The notes beneath the pieces were generated by a model. That model made no database searches. It saw only the letters and a list, made by a program, of their open reading frames with translations, and was not told the DNA's origin. Below, one piece after another: positions 45,111 to 53,270 of a DNA stretch of 64,000 bases; the stretch's first letter is position 1, and each line of letters opens with the position of its first letter. The stretch comes from Shinella zoogloeoides (GTDB taxonomy: Bacteria; Pseudomonadota; Alphaproteobacteria; Rhizobiales; Rhizobiaceae), in the NCBI RefSeq assembly GCF_003574625.1, contig NZ_QNUJ01000002.1, forward strand, positions 434,001 to 498,000, given 5' to 3'. Position numbers and translations under genes: made by a program.

Positions 45111-46325
45111 ATGACTGCAAGCCAACCCGCCGCGCGCGTCAGCCGCGCCGTCCCGCGCGGCCTTTCCCGCACGGGGCCGGTGCTGTTTTCCTACGGTTTC
45201 CGGCCCTTCTTCCTCGGCGGCGGCCTCTGGGCCATCGTGGCGATGACCTTGTGGATCGCGGCGATCTCCGGGCGGATCGACCTTGCCGGCGACTATGGCG
45301 CGGCCAACTGGCATGCGCACGAAATGCTCTTCGGCTTCGCCTCCGCCGTGCTCGCCGGCTTCCTGCTGACGGCCGTGCCGAACTGGACGGGACGCCTGCC
45401 GGTGTCGGGCTGGCCGCTCGGTGGCCTCTTCGCCCTCTGGTGCGCCGGGCGCCTCGCGCTGCTTGCCACGGACGGGATCGGCGTCGTAGCCGCCGCCGTG
45501 ATCGACGGGCTGTTCCTTCCCGTGCTGCTCGCCATCTGCACGCGCGAAGTGGTGGCCGGCCGCAAGTGGAAGGACCTGAAGGTGCTGGGCGGCCTGCTGG
45601 CGCTGTCGCTCGCCAACGGCATCTTCCATGTCGCGGTGATCGCGGGCGGCCATGACCACATGGCGCTGCGCCTTGCCGTTTCGGCCTATATCGTGCTGGT
45701 GATGATCGTCGGCGGTCGCATCGTGCCGAGCTTCACGCGCAACTGGCTGAACAAGTTCGGCCGCACGGATTTTCCCGTGCCGTATAACCGCTACGACACC
45801 GTCGCCATTCTCGCCGGCGTGGCGGCGCTCGTCGCCTGGGCGGCCGCGCCGGACCATCCCGTCACGGCGGTGCTCGGCCCTGCCGCCGCCCTCCTGCATG
45901 CCGTCCGCCTCTACCGCTGGCGCGGATGGACGGTGGCGCCGGAAAAGCTGCTGCTCGTGCTGCACGCCGCCTATGCCTTCATCCCGCTCGGCCTTGCCGC
46001 CATCGGCGTCAGCGCGCTCGGCCTCCTGGAGGAGCGGTCGGTGCTGCATCTTCTTTCGGTCGGCGGGGTCGCCTGCATGATGCTGGCGGTGATGACGCGG
46101 GCAAGCCTCGGCCATACCGGCCACGCGCTGACGGCCTCGCGCCTGACGATCGCCGCCTATGCGGCCCTGATCCTCTGCGCGCTGGTGCGCCCGCTCGGCG
46201 AGATCCTGCCCGATGCGAGCGCCACGATCTATGCCGTCGCCGGCCTGCTCTGGATCGTCGCCTTCGGCCTCTTCTCGTTCGAATATGCGCCGATCCTCGC
46301 GCGCAAGCGGCGCACGCCGCTCTGA
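45111..46325 (+). CDS. nnrS: NnrS family haem-copper membrane protein
   Basis: Polytopic membrane protein of 404 residues with about 12 helices. Conserved NnrS blocks: FSYGFRPFFLGGGLWA, NWHAHEMLFGFASAVLAGFL (His ligands), GGRIVPSFTRNW and MLAVMTRASLGHTGH. NnrS binds haem and copper and relieves NO stress in denitrifiers and vibrios; mechanism unclear. AAGGAG precedes the start. A strong terminator follows. Confidence 0.93.
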   Translation: MTASQPAARVSRAVPRGLSRTGPVLFSYGFRPFFLGGGLWAIVAMTLWIAAISGRIDLAGDYGAANWHAHEMLFGFASAVLAGFLLTAVPNWTGRLPVSGWPLGGLFALWCAGRLALLATDGIGVVAAAVIDGLFLPVLLAICTREVVAGRKWKDLKVLGGLLALSLANGIFHVAVIAGGHDHMALRLAVSAYIVLVMIVGGRIVPSFTRNWLNKFGRTDFPVPYNRYDTVAILAGVAALVAWAAAPDHPVTAVLGPAAALLHAVRLYRWRGWTVAPEKLLLVLHAAYAFIPLGLAAIGVSALGLLEERSVLHLLSVGGVACMMLAVMTRASLGHTGHALTASRLTIAAYAALILCALVRPLGEILPDASATIYAVAGLLWIVAFGLFSFEYAPILARKRRTPL

Positions 46326-46333
46326 AGGCGAAA

Positions 46334-46357
46334 ACGGCCCGGATATCTCCGGGCCGT
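46334..46357. terminator. bidirectional terminator between nnrS and sufT-like gene
   Basis: Perfect ten-base stem ACGGCCCGGA (46334-46343) / TCCGGGCCGT (46348-46357), four-base loop, with AAAA before and TCTC after. It separates two convergent genes. Confidence 0.75.
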
Positions 46358-46364
46358 CTCTCGT

Positions 46365-46658
46365 TCATGCGTCCATCATGTCCGGCGTCCAGGGCGGCTC
46401 GTAGGTCATATGCACCTCGGCATATTCCACGCCCGGCACATGCCAGACGCAATTGCCCACCGCTTCCTTCAGATAACCGCTCGCCGGGCAGCCACGCGTC
46501 GTCGTGGTCATGGTGATACGGACCACGCCGCCCTCCTCCACCGCGACATCGTAGATCAGGCCGAGATCGACGATGTTTCGGCCGATCTCCGGGTCGATGA
46601 TCATGCGCAGCGCATTGCGGATATCGTCCGCGAGCGCGGCCTTTTCCTCGTCTTCCAT
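46365..46658 (-). CDS. MIP18/SufT-like iron-sulfur assembly factor (DUF59)
   Basis: Protein of 97 residues of the DUF59/PaaD/SufT family: RMIIDPEIGRNIVDLGLIYD (about 16-35), RITMTTTTRGCPASGYLKEA with the reactive Cys (about 47-66), and YEPPWTPDMM at the end. Such proteins help mature Fe-S proteins. Last gene in a four-gene operon with two DUF2249 proteins and a membrane protein; the context suggests Fe-S repair under NO stress (inference). Start at MEDEEKAAL; the longer upstream frame overlaps the DUF2249 gene. Confidence 0.88.
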   Translation of the reverse strand: MEDEEKAALADDIRNALRMIIDPEIGRNIVDLGLIYDVAVEEGGVVRITMTTTTRGCPASGYLKEAVGNCVWHVPGVEYAEVHMTYEPPWTPDMMDA

Positions 46659-46663
46659 CGCGC

Positions 46664-47194
46664 TCACCCCTTCGGCCGGCCGGCCCGCACGAGGATGCGG
46701 TAGGCGGTGCCGGCCTCGTCGAAATTGCCGGCCCACTGATGGCCGCGCTTGACGAGCTCCGGAAACAGGAACACCGGCTCGCGCGAGAGCAGCGCGAAAA
46801 GCACTTCGCCCGCCTCCAGCTTTTCCGCGGCAGCGAGGAGGCGGACCATCGGTTCCGGCGGATCGAGGTCCGAGAGGTCGAGATGGAGGGAGGGATCGGG
46901 CCAGGTCTCCGGATTGCCGGCATCGGCCGAGGTCTCGACCGATGCGGCAGGCTGCGGCGTGAACAGCACTTCCCAATGACCGTCCGCGATCTCGCGGGCC
47001 TCATGATCGAAGCCGCGGCCCTCCATGACGCGGAAGAGCGGCTGCGGGCGGAAGGGGGCGACGAGCTTCAGCCCCTGCCCCGGGGCGAGCTCCCGCACCG
47101 CCTGCATGATCTCCTGGAACGGCTCGCCGCCGTTCTGGAGGATCGGCCGCACGTCGAGGACTTTCGGTGCGATCTCGGTTGAAACATCGGGCAT
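46664..47194 (-). CDS. DUF2249 domain protein, duplicated
   Basis: Protein of 176 residues with two DUF2249-like halves: residues about 8-80 (VLDVRPILQNGGEPFQEIMQ, LKLVAPFRPQPLFRVMEGRG) and about 95-170 (LHLDLSDLDPPEPMVRLLAA, PVFLFPELVKRGHQWAGNFD). DUF2249 has a TusA-like fold. Function unknown, but it recurs in denitrification clusters. No TusA-type active Cys is present here. Followed by the SufT-like gene after five bases. Confidence 0.85.
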   Translation of the reverse strand: MPDVSTEIAPKVLDVRPILQNGGEPFQEIMQAVRELAPGQGLKLVAPFRPQPLFRVMEGRGFDHEAREIADGHWEVLFTPQPAASVETSADAGNPETWPDPSLHLDLSDLDPPEPMVRLLAAAEKLEAGEVLFALLSREPVFLFPELVKRGHQWAGNFDEAGTAYRILVRAGRPKG

Positions 47195-47197
47195 CGT

Positions 47198-48550
47198 TCA
47201 TCTCCTTGAGAGGGAAAGGGGCAGGAAGAGGTGCGGCCGCACCGCGCCGTCCGGCGCGCGCAGCGCCGCCGGCACGATGGCGAGGCGGCGCGTGCGGATG
47301 AACTCGCGCATCAGGGCCAGCGTCGCGAGAAGCTGCACGCACACGATGGTGCGGAACGCGCCCGCCGCACCCATAAGAAGCGCCAGCGCGGCGGCCGCCA
47401 CCGCACCGTAGTATATCAGGAAGAGAATACGCGCGCGGCCCTCCTCGACAAGATCCTGCACCCGTGGCACCGGCGCGCGGCCGAGGACCGGCCCATAGGC
47501 TTCCAGCCAGGTGAGGAAGGCGACGATCTTGTAGAGCTGGGCAAGCCCGAGCCCCGTCAGCCAGCCGAAGACGAAGAGATAGACGAGCGCCGCGACGCCG
47601 TCCCCTTCCCGCACGGCGGGGATATTGACGAGGAGGACGCAGACGGCGAGCGCGGCGAAGGCCGGAAAGGTCGCACGGATGTTCAGCTCCGCCTGCTTGC
47701 GCCTGCGCGCGCGGTAGAGATGCAGGACATCGCCGCCATAGAGCAGCGCCGCTACCAGCGACAGGAATAGCGCCGCGGCGAAGAGCAGGCCCGCGCCGGA
47801 GACGGCGAGAAGCACGAGCGGAATGCAGGCCGCGATGAGGCCGATCGCCAGCGCCGTCGCCCACCAGGCCGCATGGCTCGTCCGCCGCTCGGTTTCCGGC
47901 GCGAGCAGGAACATGGCAAGAAGGCGATAGCTGACGCCGACGGCGGTGATGCTGAGCCAGCCGCCGAGCCCGAGCGCCGCATGCAGCCCCAGGCCGTCGG
48001 CGACCAGCCGGGCGAAGGGCTCGGCATCGACGATGCCGGAAAGGGCGAGGGTGAAGGTCGCGCCGACGAGGACCGTCGCCGTGAGCGCGGCGAGCCCCAG
48101 GGCGACGAAGCGGGCGGGCAGCGGCAGGGGCCGCGCCGCATGGAGCGTCGCCGCGAGGATGGCGACGACGAGGCCGAAACCGAGCAGCAGCAGCCCGCCG
48201 CCGGCCGGCAGGAGAAGGAGCGGCAGGTCGACGAGGCAGGAAAGCGCGACGAAGCCGGCGACCAGCAGGCCGAGGCCGCCGACGACGAGCGCCAGCGCCG
48301 GGGCCGCGAACCGGCCGCCGACCAGCGGCCGGGCGATGAGCACCGGCACGAATTGCAGGAGCGCACCCGCCATCAGCAGGCTCAGCCAGCCGATGGCGAA
48401 GACATGGACGAGGACCAGCGTCTCCGGCGCGCCGATGGCGGCGGCCGGATAGCCGTAGCCGGCGACCATCAGCCCCTGCCCCGCAAGGAGCATCAGGCAG
48501 GCGACGGCGAAGTAGGACATGGTCCAGCGGGAAAGCGTGGCGCCCGGCAT
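47198..48550 (-). CDS. polytopic membrane protein of denitrification operon (NnrS-like)
   Basis: Protein of 450 residues with about 12 hydrophobic helices. The start at MPGATLSRW has an excellent Shine-Dalgarno (GAGGAGGA). His residues occur in or near helices (LVLVHVFAIGWLS, LGLHAALGLGGWLS, GDVLHLYRARR), reminiscent of haem/copper-ligating helices of NnrS, and the general helix layout is similar. Clear NnrS blocks are absent, so the family is uncertain. Sandwiched between two DUF2249 genes; four bases separate it from the downstream one. Confidence 0.75.
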   Translation of the reverse strand: MPGATLSRWTMSYFAVACLMLLAGQGLMVAGYGYPAAAIGAPETLVLVHVFAIGWLSLLMAGALLQFVPVLIARPLVGGRFAAPALALVVGGLGLLVAGFVALSCLVDLPLLLLPAGGGLLLLGFGLVVAILAATLHAARPLPLPARFVALGLAALTATVLVGATFTLALSGIVDAEPFARLVADGLGLHAALGLGGWLSITAVGVSYRLLAMFLLAPETERRTSHAAWWATALAIGLIAACIPLVLLAVSGAGLLFAAALFLSLVAALLYGGDVLHLYRARRRKQAELNIRATFPAFAALAVCVLLVNIPAVREGDGVAALVYLFVFGWLTGLGLAQLYKIVAFLTWLEAYGPVLGRAPVPRVQDLVEEGRARILFLIYYGAVAAAALALLMGAAGAFRTIVCVQLLATLALMREFIRTRRLAIVPAALRAPDGAVRPHLFLPLSLSRR

Positions 48551-48576
48551 CTTGATTCCTCCTCGCCGCGGAAGGC

Positions 48577-48855
48577 TCAGTGATCGGAGCCGCAGCAGCA
48601 ATCGCAGCCGCCGTCTTCCAGCCGGTCGATCTCGACGCGCCAGACCTCCGGCCCCTGTTCCAGATAGTCCCAGCCGAACTGTCCGGGGAAATTCGTCTCG
48701 AGCTGGTAGTGCAGCGGACGCGGATCGTGGTCGCTGGTGATCAGCATCGACTTGCCGGGAAGCAGCGCGCCGAGCATGCCGAAGATGCGCGGATGGCGTT
48801 CGCGCGGCGGGACCGTGCGGACGTCGATGAGGGGCTTTTCCTGAAGGTCTGACAT
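48577..48855 (-). CDS. DUF2249 domain protein with Cys-rich tail
   Basis: Protein of 92 residues: DUF2249 core (LIDVRTVPPRERHPRIFGML; LITSDHDPRPLHYQLETNFP) followed by a metal-binding-looking tail GGCDCCCGSDH. The cysteine tail suggests metal or cluster binding. First gene of the operon that contains the NnrS-like membrane protein, the double DUF2249 protein and the SufT-like protein. Start chosen at MSDLQEK; weak Shine-Dalgarno. Divergent from hemN. Confidence 0.82.
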   Translation of the reverse strand: MSDLQEKPLIDVRTVPPRERHPRIFGMLGALLPGKSMLITSDHDPRPLHYQLETNFPGQFGWDYLEQGPEVWRVEIDRLEDGGCDCCCGSDH

Positions 48856-48957
48856 GTTCGGGTGTTCCGTCCCGGCCGCTCCGGTTTGCGTTCCGCAAGG
48901 GCACGGCCCGACCCGAACGGAACCGGCCAAGGCTAGCGCCGCACCCTTTCCGCCACT

Positions 48958-48971
48958 TTGATCATGCGCAA
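48958..48971 (-). promoter_or_regulatory. FNR/NnrR-type box in the hemN / DUF2249 divergent region
   Basis: TTGAT-CATG-CGCAA combines the FNR half TTGAT with the NnrR-like half CGCAA. Its centre is about 110 bases before the DUF2249 gene and about 120 before hemN, so it could serve either. Probably a low-affinity or dual-regulator site. Confidence 0.5.
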
Positions 48972-49006
48972 ACAATTCCCGGTTTGCCGGGGCGATGGCG
49001 TCTTGC

Positions 49007-49020
49007 TTGGCTTTTCGCAA
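49007..49020 (+). promoter_or_regulatory. NnrR-type box upstream of hemN
   Basis: TTGGC-TTTT-CGCAA followed by AGAAG on the hemN side; centre about 70 bases before the hemN ATG. Matches the nnrS, norC and norE boxes. Confidence 0.65.
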
Positions 49021-49083
49021 AGAAGCCCCGCGCGCCGGCTCCTAGGCTTTCGTCAATCGGCCGAACGAAAGAAGGAGCGCGCC

Positions 49084-50436
49084 ATGCAACAGGCATTGAT
49101 CGAGAAATACGGCGAGACGCGGCTGCCGCGCTACACGAGCTACCCGACCGCACCCGCCTTCTCGCCTTCCGTCGGCGCGGGCACCTATGGCGACTGGCTC
49201 TCCGGCATCGCGCCGGGCACCGAAGCCTCGCTCTACCTGCACATTCCCTTCTGCCGGTCGATGTGCTGGTACTGCGGCTGTCACACCACCATCACCCAGC
49301 GCGACGAGCCGATCCTCGACTATATCGACATGCTGCGAAAGGAGATCGGCCTCGTCTCCGACAGGGTCGGCAACCGGCCGAGGATCCGCCACGTCCATTT
49401 CGGCGGCGGCACGCCGACGATCATGCAACCGGAGGAATTCCGCGACCTGATCGGCCTGATGCGTGCCCGCTTCGCCTTCACGGCGGGCATGGAGATCGCC
49501 GTGGAGATCGATCCGCGCACGCTGACGCCCGACATGGCCGATGCGCTCGGCGAGGCCGGCGTCACCCGCGCCAGCCTCGGCGTGCAGAGCTTCGATCCCG
49601 TCGTGCAGAAGGCGATCAACCGCATCCAGAGCGAGGCACAGACGCTGGACGCCGTTCAGCGGCTGCGCAAAGCCGGCATCGGCGGCATCAATTTCGACCT
49701 CATCTACGGCCTGCCGCACCAGACGGTGACCTCCTGCATCGAGACGGCGCGAGCGGCGGTCGCCATGCGGCCGGAGCGCTTCGCCGTCTTCGGCTACGCG
49801 CATATCCCCTCCTTCAAGAAGCACCAGCGGCTGATCGACGAGCGCGCCCTGCCGGATGCGGCGATGCGCGCCGTGCAGGCCGAGGCCATCGCCAAGACGC
49901 TTGCCGCGGCCGGCTATATCCGCATCGGCCTCGACCATTACGCCCTGCCGGCCGACAGCCTCGCGCTCGCCGCAAGGCGCGGCCGGTTGCACCGCAATTT
50001 CCAGGGCTACACGACGGATGCCTGCACGACGCTGATCGGCTTCGGCGCCTCGTCCATCGGGCGCACGCCGGCAGGCTACGTCCAGAACGAGGTGCCGCCC
50101 GGGCTCTACGCCCAGCGCATCGCCTCCGGCCGGCTCGCGACCGTCAAGGGCTACCGCATCACGCCGGAGGACCGGCTGCGTGCCGAGATCATCGAGCGGC
50201 TGATGTGCGATTTCCGCGCCGATGTCGGCACCATCGCCGGCCGGCACGGCTTCGATGCGGCGGCGCTTATCGAGGGTAATGCCCGGCTGGCGGCGCTGGA
50301 ACAGGACGGGGCGGTCGACATCCGCGGCGGCACGGTCACCGTGCGGCAGGACCATCGCTTCATCATCCGCGCCGTCGCGGCGGCCTTCGACGCCTATATC
50401 GACCAGTCCGCCCGCACCCACAGCAAGGCCGCCTGA
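49084..50436 (+). CDS. hemN: oxygen-independent coproporphyrinogen III oxidase
   Basis: Radical-SAM enzyme of 450 residues for anaerobic haem synthesis. The cluster motif CRSMCWYCGC (about 60-69) has the Cx3CxxC cysteines plus the extra Cys seen in HemN. HVHFGGGTPTIM, GVQSFDPVVQKAINRIQS and the C-terminal HemN domain (GFGASSIGRTPAGYVQNE) confirm it over HemW-type relatives. Start at MQQALIEKYGE with AAGGAG upstream. Supplies haem for Nap, Nor and NnrS when oxygen is low. Convergent with norD across a strong terminator. Confidence 0.96.
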   Translation: MQQALIEKYGETRLPRYTSYPTAPAFSPSVGAGTYGDWLSGIAPGTEASLYLHIPFCRSMCWYCGCHTTITQRDEPILDYIDMLRKEIGLVSDRVGNRPRIRHVHFGGGTPTIMQPEEFRDLIGLMRARFAFTAGMEIAVEIDPRTLTPDMADALGEAGVTRASLGVQSFDPVVQKAINRIQSEAQTLDAVQRLRKAGIGGINFDLIYGLPHQTVTSCIETARAAVAMRPERFAVFGYAHIPSFKKHQRLIDERALPDAAMRAVQAEAIAKTLAAAGYIRIGLDHYALPADSLALAARRGRLHRNFQGYTTDACTTLIGFGASSIGRTPAGYVQNEVPPGLYAQRIASGRLATVKGYRITPEDRLRAEIIERLMCDFRADVGTIAGRHGFDAAALIEGNARLAALEQDGAVDIRGGTVTVRQDHRFIIRAVAAAFDAYIDQSARTHSKAA

Positions 50437-50442
50437 AACGAG

Positions 50443-50476
50443 AAAGGCCCGGCATGGTGCGGCATGCCGGGCCTTT
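50443..50476. terminator. bidirectional terminator between hemN and norD
   Basis: Perfect 14-base stem AAAGGCCCGGCATG (50443-50456) / CATGCCGGGCCTTT (50463-50476) with a six-base loop. A and T runs at the two ends give each direction a short U-tract. Confidence 0.88.
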
Positions 50477-50496
50477 CCGCGCTGGTCCTGCGTCCT

Positions 50497-52395
50497 CTAT
50501 CCCACAAGACCGCGATAGATCGCCGGAAGCGCCGCGGGCAGCCTGGCGATATTGCTAACGATGGCATAGCCATTGCGGCCGAACATGGCCGGCACATAGG
50601 CCTGCGCCTCCCGGTCGACCGTCACCCCGAACACGCTGACGCCCGTGCGGCGCGCCTCCGTCACGGCGCGGCGGCTGTCTTCCAGCGCGAAGCGGCCCTC
50701 GTAGTGATCCACGTCGTTCGGCTTGCCGTCGGTGAGCACGAGGAGGAGCTTGCGGCGGTTCGGCTGCTCGCGGAGCCTTGCCGCCGCATGGCGGATCGCC
50801 GGGCCGATGCGGGTGTAGAAGCCCGGCTTCAGCGCCGCGATGCGCGCCTCCACGCCATGGCCCATCGGCTCGCCGAAATCCTTCACCGTCTCGACGCGTA
50901 CCCAGGAGCGGCGGCGCGAGGTGAAGGTGAGGATCGAGTGACGGTCGCCGCAGGCGGCAAGGCCGTGGGCGAGCACCGTCAACGCCTCCTTCTCGACATC
51001 CAGCACCCGCCGGTTGTCGAACCAGGCGTCGGTGGAGAGCGACACGTCGACGAGGATGGTGACGGCGAGGTCGTGCGCCTGCGGCCGGCTCATCAGGTGG
51101 ATGCGGTCGCTGCCCTGCCCGCCGGCGGCAAGGTCGCTGCGCGCCCTGACCACGGCGTCGAGGTCGAGCTCGGCCCCGTCCAGCTGTGCGCGCAGCATCT
51201 CGTGCCTTGGCCGCAGCACCTCGAACTGCCGGCGCACGCGGCGGATGAGGCTCCTGGTGTCGGCATCGGCCTCCGGCACGGCGGCCGTGTCAGGCGCCGG
51301 TGAAGCGAGCACGCGGCAATGGTCCGGCAGGTAGGTCGCGGTGCGGTAGTCCCATTCGGGATAGGTGTATTCGCCGGTCAGCCGGGTGCGATCGAGCGCC
51401 TCCGGCGGCAGGTCGAGGTCGAAGTGGAAGCGGGCGGCGGGCCTTCCCTTGCGCTCGCCGAGCGTCATGTCGTCCAGCTCGTCGGCGGCGGAGGCGTCAT
51501 GGTCGTCGCTGTCGTCGCCGGGGCGGTCGACATTGACCATCTCGGCCATGGCGAGGATCTTCTCGAAGCGATTGAGGATGAAGGGGCTGCGCTCACTCTT
51601 GCGGTTCTCCGCCTTCTCGCGCTCCGCCACATGCCGGCCGGTCTCGGCGGCCTGGGGATCGCCGCCGGCCGTCGGCTGGTCGTCCTCTCCCCTTCCCTCG
51701 CCGTCCTCGCGGGCAAGCGCATCCGGCCAGAGCGGCACCGGCAGCATGGGCAGATAGCCGGGCGGCGCGCGATGGGAGAAGATGACCGGCAGCGTGTCGT
51801 CGGCAAGCCGAGCGCCCTTCTTCAGCAGGCCGAGGATGCGGTTCTCGACATGGCGTTCGATGGACGGCAGCGGCCGACTGCGCCGCGCATCGAGCGTCGC
51901 GGCGCAAAGCCGGTGATAGCGCCGGGCAAGGCCCGGAAAGGCGGCAAGCACCGCCTTCGCCGTCGCCTCTGCCCGCGCCAGGATCGCAAGGTCGCGCTGG
52001 AGCGGGTCGGCATGCGTCACCTGGTCCAGCGGCATGACCGCCATGGCGGCGGCGAGCCAGACATAGAGGTCGCGGTTGAGGCCGCGGTCGGCGAAGAGGG
52101 CGATCTCGCCGGGCAGCATCAGCGTCGCGTGGTCGCGGCCGGGCTGCACCAGCTTCTCCTCGCCGAGCCCCATGCGCTGGCGCAGCCGCAGGCGGTGCGT
52201 CGAGGTGCGCCCGCGCGCCGGCGCGATCTGCACCGCGCCCTCCCCGCCGAAGCCACGGAAGCAGACGGCGAGCACGGGCCGGACGTCCTCCAGCCGGACG
52301 GCATGGTCCGGGTGGCGTTGCCAGGTGGCGGTGTTGCCGACGAGCCTGTGCCAGGCCCGGCCGACGGTTTCCTCCAGCTCCAGGAAATCCAGCAT
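50497..52395 (-). CDS. norD: nitric oxide reductase activation protein NorD (VWA domain)
   Basis: Cytoplasmic protein of 632 residues. The C-terminal third is a von Willebrand A domain: VTILVDVSLSTDAWF holds the MIDAS DxSxS, and LLLVLTDGKPNDVDHY the later Asp. The middle is acidic and low complexity. NorD works with the AAA+ ATPase NorQ to activate NorCB, possibly by inserting the non-haem iron. Seven bases separate it from norQ. Confidence 0.94.
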   Translation of the reverse strand: MLDFLELEETVGRAWHRLVGNTATWQRHPDHAVRLEDVRPVLAVCFRGFGGEGAVQIAPARGRTSTHRLRLRQRMGLGEEKLVQPGRDHATLMLPGEIALFADRGLNRDLYVWLAAAMAVMPLDQVTHADPLQRDLAILARAEATAKAVLAAFPGLARRYHRLCAATLDARRSRPLPSIERHVENRILGLLKKGARLADDTLPVIFSHRAPPGYLPMLPVPLWPDALAREDGEGRGEDDQPTAGGDPQAAETGRHVAEREKAENRKSERSPFILNRFEKILAMAEMVNVDRPGDDSDDHDASAADELDDMTLGERKGRPAARFHFDLDLPPEALDRTRLTGEYTYPEWDYRTATYLPDHCRVLASPAPDTAAVPEADADTRSLIRRVRRQFEVLRPRHEMLRAQLDGAELDLDAVVRARSDLAAGGQGSDRIHLMSRPQAHDLAVTILVDVSLSTDAWFDNRRVLDVEKEALTVLAHGLAACGDRHSILTFTSRRRSWVRVETVKDFGEPMGHGVEARIAALKPGFYTRIGPAIRHAAARLREQPNRRKLLLVLTDGKPNDVDHYEGRFALEDSRRAVTEARRTGVSVFGVTVDREAQAYVPAMFGRNGYAIVSNIARLPAALPAIYRGLVG

Positions 52396-52402
52396 GGCGG
52401 CC

Positions 52403-53206
52403 TCAGCGGATCATCGCATCGGCGATTTCGAGGAGCGCGGTCCTGACATCCGGCTCGTCGGTGAGCGGTTCGATCATGGCGGCGCGCACCGCCTCGCGCA
52501 TCGTCATGCCGCTATCGATGAGGCAGGCGCAATAGACGAGAAGGCGCGTGGAGACGCCCTCTTCGAGGTCGTGGCCCTTGAGGGCGCGCAGCCGGTGGGC
52601 GAGCGCGACGAGCGGGGCGACGCGCGCCTCGTCCAGCCCGCTTTCGGTGGCGACGACGGCGATCTCGGCCGCCTTCGGCAGGAAGTCGAACTCGATGGCG
52701 ACGAAGCGCTGGCGCGTCGATGGCTTCAGCGCCTTCAGGAGGTTCTGGTAGCCGGGATTGTAGGAAACGACGAGCATGAAGCCGGCGGGCGCCTCCAGCA
52801 CCTCGCCGGTGCGCTCCAGCGGCAGGATACGGCGGTCGTCGGTGAGGGGATGAAGCACGACGGCGACGTCCTTGCGGGCCTCGACGATCTCGTCGAGATA
52901 ACAGACGCCTCCCTCGCGCACGGCGCGCGTCAGCGGGCCGTCGACCCAGACGGTATCGCCGCCCTTGAGCAGATAGCGACCGGTGAGGTCGGCGGCCGAC
53001 AGGTCGTCATGGCAGGAGACGGTGGAGAGCGGCAGGCCGAGCCTTGCGGCCATATGGCTGACGAAGCGGGTCTTGCCGCAGCCCGTCGGGCCTTTCAGGA
53101 GCAGCGGAAGCTGCCGCGTCCAGGCTGTCTCGAACAGGGCGCATTCGTTGCCGGAGGGGCTGTAGGCGGGGATGTCGGCGCGCGCGGCCTTGAGCATCAC
53201 GTTCAT
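52403..53206 (-). CDS. norQ: MoxR-type AAA+ ATPase NorQ
   Basis: ATPase of 267 residues: Walker A GPTGCGKTR (about 38-46), Walker B GVCYLDEIVEA, sensor 1 and arginine finger region VVSYNPGYQNLLKALKPSTR. Start at MNVMLKAAR is preceded by GGAGA; an upstream in-frame ATG has no ribosome site. NorQ partners NorD in activating NO reductase. Confidence 0.94.
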   Translation of the reverse strand: MNVMLKAARADIPAYSPSGNECALFETAWTRQLPLLLKGPTGCGKTRFVSHMAARLGLPLSTVSCHDDLSAADLTGRYLLKGGDTVWVDGPLTRAVREGGVCYLDEIVEARKDVAVVLHPLTDDRRILPLERTGEVLEAPAGFMLVVSYNPGYQNLLKALKPSTRQRFVAIEFDFLPKAAEIAVVATESGLDEARVAPLVALAHRLRALKGHDLEEGVSTRLLVYCACLIDSGMTMREAVRAAMIEPLTDEPDVRTALLEIADAMIR

Positions 53207-53270
53207 GTCGGTCTCCAGTTTCATAGAGGGGAAAGTGCCGGCCCCGCGGGATGACGGGGCCGGCCAGCGC

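Noticed and set aside
48886-48898. TTGCGTTCCGCAA palindrome
   Set aside because: Perfect arms but only three spacer bases, one short of the TTG-N8-CAA spacing of FNR/NnrR sites, so not listed as a box.
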